10,943 bases of DNA from positions 1 to 10,943 of the forward strand of contig MSXR01000025.1 in NCBI GenBank assembly GCA_002083655.1. Reading direction: 5' to 3'. This stretch comes from Proteobacteria bacterium ST_bin14 (GTDB taxonomy: Bacteria; Pseudomonadota; Alphaproteobacteria; Sphingomonadales; Sphingomonadaceae). Made by a program: the position numbers and the translations under genes. The notes beneath the pieces were generated by a model that worked only from the letters and a program-made list of their open reading frames with translations, was not told the origin of the DNA and did not search any database. Below, one piece after another: positions 5,897-10,943 of this stretch; within the stretch, counting starts at the first letter, position 1; each line of letters opens with the position of its first letter.

Positions 5897-6412
5897 ATGG
5901 ATCGTGCTGAAAAGTCCGAACTCGTTGCCGAGCTGAACCGCACTTTTGCCGAAGTTGGCGTGGTCGTTGTGACCCGCAATCTGGGCATGACCGTTGCACA
6001 GTCATCTGTGCTGCGGACGAAAATGCGCGAAGCCGGGGCGAGCTACAAGGTCTCGAAGAACAAGCTTGCCAAGATCGCGCTCGATGGCACCGACTATCTG
6101 TCGCTGGGTGACATGTTCACCGGGCCAGTTGGTCTTGCCACCTCGATTGATCCCGTCGCAGCCGCCAAGGTGGCTGTGGAATTCGCGAAGACGAACGACA
6201 AGTTCGAAATCGTGGGTGGGGCAATGGGCACGACCGTCCTCGACGTAGATGGTGTGAAGGCACTCGCCACGATGCCCTCGCTGGATGAACTGCGTGCCAA
6301 GATCCTCGGTCTGCTTGTTGCCCCGGCAACCAAGCTGGCGACGATCACGCAGGCCCCGGCAGCGCAGCTTGCGCGCGTTCTTTCTGCCTATGCGGAGAAG
6401 GAAGCAGCCTGA
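5897..6412 (+). CDS. rplJ: 50S ribosomal protein L10
   Basis: The 171-residue product is L10, the base of the L12 stalk. It binds 23S rRNA through its N-terminal domain and carries L12 dimers on its C-terminal helix. Recognisable segments are MDRAEKSELVAELN at the N-terminus, LRTKMREAGASYKVSKNKLAKIAL (39-62) as separate parts of the globular domain, GDMFTGPVGLA (71-81), and the alanine-rich L12-binding tail ending in LARVLSAYAEKEAA. The ATG at 5897 has GGAG 6 nt upstream and gives normal family length. An in-frame start at 5846 is rejected because it lies inside the structured leader. Expression is probably feedback-controlled by L10 through that leader. rplL follows after 73 nt. Confidence 0.97.
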   Translation: MDRAEKSELVAELNRTFAEVGVVVVTRNLGMTVAQSSVLRTKMREAGASYKVSKNKLAKIALDGTDYLSLGDMFTGPVGLATSIDPVAAAKVAVEFAKTNDKFEIVGGAMGTTVLDVDGVKALATMPSLDELRAKILGLLVAPATKLATITQAPAAQLARVLSAYAEKEAA

Positions 6413-6463
6413 TTTTCGGGTTTTTTTTGACTGAACAACGATGGGGCAACGGGCCAATGCCCG
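6408..6463 (+). promoter_or_regulatory. rplJ-rplL junction with a weak stem plus U8 and a second hairpin
   Basis: CCTGA (6408-6412, including the rplJ stop codon) can pair with TCGGG (6416-6420) over TTT and is followed at once by eight T (6421-6428). Further on, CGGGC (6450-6454) pairs with GCCCG (6459-6463) over CAAT. The first looks like a weak terminator that translating ribosomes would block. The second may be a processing or stability hairpin ahead of rplL. Confidence 0.35.
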
Positions 6464-6485
6464 CCCCCGAACTGGAGAAAATATC

Positions 6486-6863
6486 ATGGCAGACCTGAAC
6501 GCGCTGGTAGACAGCCTGAGTGAACTGACCGTCCTCGAAGCCGCTGAGCTTTCGAAGATGCTTGAAGAAAAGTGGGGCGTTAGCGCTGCAGCAGCAGTTG
6601 CAGTTGCAGCACCTGGCGGCGGCGGTGCAGCAGCACCTGCTGTTGAAGAGCAGACCGAATTCGACGTGATCCTCACCGGCGACGGTGGCAAGAAGATCAA
6701 CGTCATCAAGGAAGTCCGCGCCCTGACCGGCCTGGGCCTCACCGAAGCCAAGACGCTGGTTGAATCGGCTCCAAAGGCCGTCAAGGAAGGCGTTTCGAAG
6801 GACGAGGCCGAGAAGGTCAAGGCTCAGCTGGAAGCAGCTGGCGCGACCGTCGAACTCAAGTAA
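6486..6863 (+). CDS. rplL: 50S ribosomal protein L7/L12
   Basis: The 125-residue product is L12, the flexible, multi-copy stalk protein that recruits and activates translational GTPases. The N-terminal dimerisation and L10-binding domain runs from MADLNALVDSLSELTVLEAA to about residue 35. An Ala/Gly/Pro hinge (about 36-55, PGGGGAAAPA) follows. The C-terminal globular domain contains KKINVIKEVRALTGLGL and EAKTLVESAP, with the factor-binding helix. The ATG at 6486 has GGAG 8 nt upstream; the in-frame ATG at 6441 is too far upstream for the family. It is co-transcribed with rplJ and ends at a strong terminator. In most bacteria rpoB would follow at once; here it is about 2 kb away. Confidence 0.98.
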   Translation: MADLNALVDSLSELTVLEAAELSKMLEEKWGVSAAAAVAVAAPGGGGAAAPAVEEQTEFDVILTGDGGKKINVIKEVRALTGLGLTEAKTLVESAPKAVKEGVSKDEAEKVKAQLEAAGATVELK

Positions 6864-6867
6864 TTCC

Positions 6868-6885
6868 CTGCGTCTTCGGACGCAG
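6868..6885 (+). other. UUCG-capped hairpin after rplL
   Basis: CTGCGTC (6868-6874) pairs with GACGCAG (6879-6885) across a TTCG tetraloop, 4 nt after the rplL stop. It has no U-tract. A stable UUCG hairpin at this place probably protects the 3' end of the rplL mRNA or helps the terminator just downstream. Confidence 0.7.
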
Positions 6886-6899
6886 CGATTACCGATACG

Positions 6900-6936
6900 A
6901 AAAGGGGCCGCTCCAGATGGAGCTGCCCCTTTTTTT
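6900..6936 (+). terminator. Intrinsic terminator of rplJ-rplL, possibly bidirectional
   Basis: GGGGC-C-GCTCC (6904-6914) pairs with GGAGC-T-GCCCC (6919-6929) across the loop AGAT with one C/T mismatch. The stem is flanked by A's on the left and seven T (6930-6936) on the right. On the minus strand the same stem is followed by four T, so it may also end transcripts of the convergent small gene at 6948-7130. Confidence 0.93.
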
Positions 6937-6947
6937 CTGGCGCATGA

Positions 6948-7130
6948 TCAGGCCGGAAGACTTCCCTTTGCCCAGCCGCGCCAGCGCGCCGCCGATCGAT
7001 AGGCGACAAACAGCGCCGGTCCGATCAGCGCCGCCATCAAGCCGATCACCGGCGAATCAAAAGCCATAAGCCCCCAACCACCGGCGCTGGCTGGCCAATC
7101 GCCGAACGTTAAGGCTCGGTGCCGCTTCAT
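6948..7130 (-). CDS. Small putative membrane protein (60 aa)
   Basis: I do not recognise this protein. It has a basic start (MKRHRAL), a Trp/Gly-rich stretch (about 12-20), one hydrophobic segment PVIGLMAALIGPALFVAY (27-44) that could span the membrane, and a basic Trp-containing tail ARWRGWAKG (48-56). The ATG at 7130 is preferred because GGAG lies 10 nt upstream. An ATG at 7139 in the same frame is only 1 nt from that site. A 76-bp AT-rich gap separates it from the Pro/Thr-rich gene and includes the palindrome TCAAT-AA-ATTGA, and could hold its promoter. It converges on the rplL terminator. Reality rests on the ribosome binding site, the membrane-like segment and the gap; a chance open frame remains possible. 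Confidence 0.5.
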   Translation of the reverse strand: MKRHRALTFGDWPASAGGWGLMAFDSPVIGLMAALIGPALFVAYRSAARWRGWAKGSLPA

Positions 7131-7215
7131 CGCGATCATTCTCCGATTATCGTCACTCAATAAATTGAATATCGACAAACAGTGATAATAGGATTTGTCG
7201 CTACCGACGGGTCCG

Positions 7216-8589
7216 CTACTGCCTGATGCCAATCTCGTGCAGGCGGTGAGTGATGCGATCGGCCATGCGCGGGCCGCTATCGAGCCATAGCGGCTCCATC
7301 TTTTCCTGCCCATCGCGGTCAACGCCCAGGATATAGGCGTTGGCGGTGGTGCCCTGTTCGCCCTTGTTGCCCGCCCAACCATAGACAGCGCGGACCGCTA
7401 GGATCGGGACGAACATGGTGCGGCCATCAAGATCGATCCGGTTGATCTTGTCGCTGGCCAGCGTGCCAACTGCGTTGATCCGCGCGGTATCCAGCGGATC
7501 AAGCCCAAACGGGGCCATGATGGGCTGATCAACTGGACGCCGGAAAACGCTATGCAATTGCGCGCTCTGTGCCGGATTGGCGGTGAGCAATTGCACCAGA
7601 ATACGAACGTCATGCGCGGCAACCGAGCCGATATTCCGAACGCCAAGCTCGAAATCCACCGTCGCACTGGTCAGGTTCGTCCCGGCGCGCTTGGCCACGA
7701 AATCGATTTCGAGCCAGGGGCGCAATACAGGGGCCGCTTCGGGTGCTGCAGGCCGCAGCATTGATGGCTTGGGCTTTAAATCGGCGGGCGGCGGGACAGG
7801 TATCGGGTCGGCCGATGGGACGGGCGCTGGGACGCGCAGAGGCGAAGGTTTGGCCAGTTGCTGTGGCGGCGGCGGCGCGACGGGCGGTGCCGCGGGAAGC
7901 TTGGCCATTGGCGCCGCGGCGGCCCGCCCGGAGTCCGCCCGCTCAACGTCGCCCTGCTCAACGTCGGTGCGCTCAACCGGGTCGCGACCGGCAGCTCGCC
8001 GCCGCTGGGCGATCACCCATCCCCCCAGCGCCAGCAACAGCACGGCAAGCGCGCCACCAGCAACGATCGGCCAGGTGGTACGCGCGGTGCTGCTCGCCAC
8101 AGGCGCCGGCGTCGCAACCGCTTCGGGCAGCAAGGGGTCGGTTGGCGTTTCGATTGGCCGTTCCGCAGGCGGCGGTGATGCTGCAAGCGGGGTGGGAGTC
8201 GGGCCCAGGGTTGGGGTCGGCGTTGGCGTCGGTGTCGGCGTTGGGGCTACTGCTGCGCTTGCCGGCACCCGCACTGCTCTGCCCCTTGGCTCAGCGCCGG
8301 TTGGCAAACCCAGCCCGGTTGGCACGGATTCTGGTTCGGCGACCACATCAGGCGGCAACAGCAACCGGCGCGGCGGCTTTGTGGCAGCGGGCGTCGGCGT
8401 GGGTGACGCGGGGACCGGGGCGATGGTCAGGCCTTCGATGCCGGGCACATCCTGCGCCAATGGCCGGGCCATGACCAGGCCGGGCGCTGAAACCGCTAAC
8501 AGGCCGGCCAGTACCGCCGCCAGATCATATCTGCACCCGTGCATTCGCGACACGGCGGTAGTCCCAAGGCTCGATTCGGTTCTGTTCAC
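7216..8589 (-). CDS. Pro/Thr-rich membrane-anchored protein of unknown function
   Basis: The 457-residue product begins at a GTG with AGGA 7 nt upstream. A hydrophobic segment (about 22-40) ends in LVMA-RPL and looks like a signal peptide with a long basic front. A low-complexity region follows (about 55-165), including PTPTPTPTPTPT at 116-127. A clear transmembrane helix WPIVAGGALAVLLLALGGWV (173-192) precedes the basic stop-transfer QRRR. Then comes a Pro/Ala-rich linker (about 224-290), and a folded, beta-rich C-terminal domain (291-457) with VDFELGVRNIGSVAAHDVRI and conserved-looking Trp residues. If the signal peptide is cleaved, the Pro/Thr part is periplasmic and the C-terminal domain cytoplasmic. 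NIGSVAAHDV recalls immunoglobulin-like folds, but I would not name a family. Composition excludes a shadow frame: the product has ordered membrane topology. Confidence 0.78.
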   Translation of the reverse strand: MNRTESSLGTTAVSRMHGCRYDLAAVLAGLLAVSAPGLVMARPLAQDVPGIEGLTIAPVPASPTPTPAATKPPRRLLLPPDVVAEPESVPTGLGLPTGAEPRGRAVRVPASAAVAPTPTPTPTPTPTLGPTPTPLAASPPPAERPIETPTDPLLPEAVATPAPVASSTARTTWPIVAGGALAVLLLALGGWVIAQRRRAAGRDPVERTDVEQGDVERADSGRAAAAPMAKLPAAPPVAPPPPQQLAKPSPLRVPAPVPSADPIPVPPPADLKPKPSMLRPAAPEAAPVLRPWLEIDFVAKRAGTNLTSATVDFELGVRNIGSVAAHDVRILVQLLTANPAQSAQLHSVFRRPVDQPIMAPFGLDPLDTARINAVGTLASDKINRIDLDGRTMFVPILAVRAVYGWAGNKGEQGTTANAYILGVDRDGQEKMEPLWLDSGPRMADRITHRLHEIGIRQ

Positions 8590-8726
8590 GCGCCTTTCCT
8601 AGCGAATTATCGCCGCAAGGCAGCCCGTCATCTTAACTTCATCGCACGCGCAATGTGGTGAAACGGCACAGTCACCCCTAGCCGGCTGCTGCGCCCCCTG
8701 CTCAACCATTCGGATTTGCCCCAATG

Positions 8727-8755
8727 TTGACAAGTCGTGACTGCAACCCTAGTTG
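8727..8755 (+). promoter_or_regulatory. Putative rpoB promoter
   Basis: A perfect -35 TTGACA (8727-8732) is followed by CCTAGTTG (8748-8755), which keeps the CTA core of the alphaproteobacterial -10 GCTANAWC at acceptable spacing. Because rplL has its own terminator and an opposite-strand gene lies between, rpoB needs a promoter in 8590-8931. This is the best candidate there, giving a leader of about 170 nt. I see no other clear signal in 8590-8726. Confidence 0.5.
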
Positions 8756-8829
8756 GCCATCTCCATCACAGCTTTCGGGAAATGAGGCGCCGTCGCGCAG
8801 TGCCTCGATCGTATAGGAAGTTGTGATTT

Positions 8830-8891
8830 CAGAGACGCTGCAAGCTGCGGTTCCCGCCACACGGGGGAACTCGCGGCTTTTTGTGTCTCTG
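8830..8891 (+). promoter_or_regulatory. Nested terminator-like hairpin in the rpoB leader (candidate attenuator)
   Basis: GCTGCGG-TTCCC (8844-8855) pairs with GGGAA-C-TCGCGGC (8865-8877) with one bulged C and two wobble pairs, and is followed by five T (8878-8882). The hairpin is itself enclosed by perfect inverted copies CAGAGAC (8830-8836) and GTCTCTG (8885-8891). It lies between the putative promoter and the rpoB start. In E. coli an attenuator precedes rpoB in the rplL-rpoB gap; a similar role is inferred here. Confidence 0.6.
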
Positions 8892-8931
8892 GCGTGCCCG
8901 ACAATATTGACTGATTGAGGCAAAAAACTCC

Positions 8932-10943
8932 ATGGCGACCAAGGCATTCGACGGCGGCACTGCAAAGCGCCGCATCCGCAAGGTTTTCGGCAACATCCAC
9001 GAAGTGGTGCAGATGCCGAACCTGATCGAGGTTCAACGCGAATCCTACGAACAGTTCCTGCGGTCCGATCCCTCGATCGGCTATGTTTCTGGGCTGGAAA
9101 AAACGCTGCGCAGCGTGTTCCCGATCCGCGATTTCGCTGGCACTGCCGAGCTGGATTTCGTGAATTACGAGCTGGAACCGCCCAAGTTCGATACCGAGGA
9201 ATGCCGCCAGCGCGGGATTACCTATGCAGCGCCAATGCGCGTTACGCTTCGCCTGATTGTATTTGAGGTCGATGCCGATACCGAAGCCCGGTCGGTGCTC
9301 GATATCAAGGAGCAGGACGTTTACATGGGCGACATGCCCCTGATGACGGGCAACGGCACCTTTGTGATCAACGGCACAGAGCGCGTGATCGTCAGCCAGA
9401 TGCACCGCTCACCCGGCGTGCTGTTCGACCATGATCGCGGCAAGACGCATGCGTCCGGCAAATATCTGTTTGCGGCGCGCGTTATTCCGTATCGCGGTTC
9501 ATGGCTCGATTTCGAATTCGACGCCAAGGACATCGTCAACGTCCGTATCGATCGCAAGCGTAAGCTGCCGGTAACGGCGCTGCTGTACGCGCTGGGCCTG
9601 ACCAGCGAAGAAATCCTGAACCACTTCTATAACCGCGTTACGTTTGTGCGCGGCCAGGGTGGCTGGATCATCCCGTTCCAGGCGGAAAACTGGCGCGGTC
9701 AAAAGCCGATGTACGACATTATCGACGCCAAAACCGGCGAGATCGTGTTTGCCAACGGCCAAAAGATTTCGCCCCGCGCCGCCAACAAGGCAGCCAAGGA
9801 CGGCCTGACCGACCTGTTGATCCCGACAGACGAAATCTTCGGTCGCTATTCGGCCTATGACCTGATCAACGAAGCCACCGGCCAGATTTACATCGAAGCT
9901 GGCGACGAAGTGTCGGCTGAAAACCTCGAACTGCTCGACAAGGCCGGGATTGACCGGATTGAGCTGCTCGACATTGATCACGTCGCCACTGGCCCGTGGA
10001 TCCGCAACACGCTCAAGGCCGACAAGGCCGAAGAGCGCGAGCAGGCTCTGTCCGACATTTACCGCGTCATGCGCCCCGGCGAACCGCCGACGCTTGAAAC
10101 CGCAGAGTCGCTGTTCAGTGGCTTGTTCTTCGATCCCGATCGCTATGATCTGTCGGCGGTCGGCCGCGTAAAGCTGAACATGCGCCTTGACCTTGATGTT
10201 GAAGACACCGTCACCACGCTGCGGACCGAGGATATTCTTGAAGTCGTCAAGACGCTCGTCAATCTGAAGGACGGCAAGGGCGAAATCGACGATATCGATA
10301 ACCTGGGTAACCGCCGCGTTCGTTCGGTGGGCGAGCTGCTGGAAAACCAGTACCGCGTCGGCCTGCTCCGCATGGAGCGCGCCGTGAAGGAGCGGATGTC
10401 ATCGGTCGATGTGTCGACGGTGATGCCGAACGACCTGATCAACGCCAAGCCTGCAGTTGCAGCGGTGCGTGAATTCTTCGGCTCGTCGCAGCTGTCGCAG
10501 TTCATGGATCAGACCAACCCGCTGTCGGAAGTCACCCATAAGCGCCGCGTGTCGGCACTTGGACCGGGCGGCTTGACGCGTGAACGTGCAGGCTTCGAAG
10601 TCCGCGACGTTCACCCGACGCATTATGGCCGCATCTGCCCGATTGAAACGCCGGAAGGCCCGAACATCGGCCTTATCAACTCGCTGGCATCGTTCAGCCG
10701 CGTCAACAAATATGGCTTTATTGAAACGCCGTACCGCAAGGTCATCGACCACAAGGTAACCGACGACGTCGTGTATCTTTCGGCGATGGAAGAGGCAAAG
10801 CACACGATTGCGCAGGCCAACGCCGATCTGGACGGTGAAGGCCGCTTCCAGGAAGAACTCGTCTCGTCGCGTCAGGCGGGCGAATTCCTGATGGCGATCC
10901 CTGACAACATCACGCTGATGGACGTCAGCCCCAAGCAGCTGGT
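8932..10943 (+). CDS. rpoB: DNA-directed RNA polymerase subunit beta, 3' part beyond the window
   Basis: The reading frame is open from the ATG at 8932 to the right edge: 670 complete codons, about half of an alphaproteobacterial beta subunit. Clear beta signatures are VQRESYEQFL (34-43), MGDMPLMTGNGTFVINGTER (132-151), and the rifampicin pocket SSQLSQFMDQTNPLSEVTHK (518-537) continuing to RRVSALGPGGL. The residues usually altered in rifampicin resistance are wild type: Gln523, Asp526, Ser532, His536, Arg539 and Ser541 (E. coli 513, 516, 522, 526, 529, 531). CPIETPEGPNIGLINSL follows. The start is fixed by similarity; its ribosome binding site GAGG is 11 nt upstream, rather far. The gene is separated from rplL by about 2 kb and must be driven by its own promoter and leader. 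Confidence 0.98.
   Translation, partial: MATKAFDGGTAKRRIRKVFGNIHEVVQMPNLIEVQRESYEQFLRSDPSIGYVSGLEKTLRSVFPIRDFAGTAELDFVNYELEPPKFDTEECRQRGITYAAPMRVTLRLIVFEVDADTEARSVLDIKEQDVYMGDMPLMTGNGTFVINGTERVIVSQMHRSPGVLFDHDRGKTHASGKYLFAARVIPYRGSWLDFEFDAKDIVNVRIDRKRKLPVTALLYALGLTSEEILNHFYNRVTFVRGQGGWIIPFQAENWRGQKPMYDIIDAKTGEIVFANGQKISPRAANKAAKDGLTDLLIPTDEIFGRYSAYDLINEATGQIYIEAGDEVSAENLELLDKAGIDRIELLDIDHVATGPWIRNTLKADKAEEREQALSDIYRVMRPGEPPTLETAESLFSGLFFDPDRYDLSAVGRVKLNMRLDLDVEDTVTTLRTEDILEVVKTLVNLKDGKGEIDDIDNLGNRRVRSVGELLENQYRVGLLRMERAVKERMSSVDVSTVMPNDLINAKPAVAAVREFFGSSQLSQFMDQTNPLSEVTHKRRVSALGPGGLTRERAGFEVRDVHPTHYGRICPIETPEGPNIGLINSLASFSRVNKYGFIETPYRKVIDHKVTDDVVYLSAMEEAKHTIAQANADLDGEGRFQEELVSSRQAGEFLMAIPDNITLMDVSPKQL

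Noticed and set aside
5140..5910. Plus-strand open frame (256 codons) running from LPOR antisense into rplJ
   Set aside because: It crosses the LPOR coding region, the rplJ promoter and its structured leader; the product shows no recognisable features.
6002..6820. Minus-strand open frame (272 codons) opposite rplJ-rplL
   Set aside because: It lies entirely antisense to two certain ribosomal genes and has low-complexity Ser/Ala composition.
7577..8602. Long plus-strand open frame (341 codons) opposite the Pro/Thr-rich gene
   Set aside because: Its Gly/Ala/Val-rich product is the complement of the Pro/Thr/Ala codons of the minus-strand gene, and it lacks any domain or coherent topology.
8702..8965. 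Minus-strand open frame across the rpoB leader
   Set aside because: It overlaps the rpoB start, the leader hairpin and the promoter; composition looks random.

Overview
This window comes from a GC-rich alphaproteobacterium, most likely a sphingomonad. The basis is the L11, L1, L10, L12 and RpoB protein sequences, promoters of the TTGAC / GCTA type, and Sphingomonadales-like accessory genes. If the protochlorophyllide reductase homologue at 4534-5496 is genuine and used, the organism is probably an aerobic anoxygenic phototroph. That is inference: no other bacteriochlorophyll gene is visible here.

The backbone is the L11 / RNA polymerase beta cluster (rplK-rplA, rplJ-rplL, rpoB), but it is split into three separate blocks. 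Left flank: a YghU-type glutathione transferase on the minus strand occupies the place where secE-nusG often lies. Block 1 (about 1034-2372): promoter, structured leader, rplK, rplA, strong terminator. Insert 1 (2373-5496): an aspartyl/asparaginyl beta-hydroxylase-family protein (plus strand) converges on two minus-strand genes, a soluble PAS/HisKA_2 histidine kinase and a light-dependent protochlorophyllide oxidoreductase (LPOR) homologue. The kinase lies downstream of LPOR, beyond a probable terminator, and a perfect inverted repeat covers its ribosome binding site. Block 2 (5593-6936): promoter, a long rplJ leader with an L10-leader-like fold and three further hairpins, rplJ, rplL, strong terminator. 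Insert 2 (6948-8589, minus strand): a 60-residue putative membrane protein and a secreted or membrane-anchored Pro/Thr-rich protein of unknown function. Block 3 (8727 to the right edge): an rpoB promoter, a terminator-like nested hairpin in the leader, and the first half of rpoB, which runs off the window.

The ribosomal and polymerase genes are ordinary. The points worth a second look are the LPOR homologue and its placement, the neighbouring orphan kinase with its occluded ribosome binding site, the three leader or attenuator RNA structures, and the division of a normally compact cluster into separately promoted blocks. No tRNA, rRNA, CRISPR array or transposase was seen.
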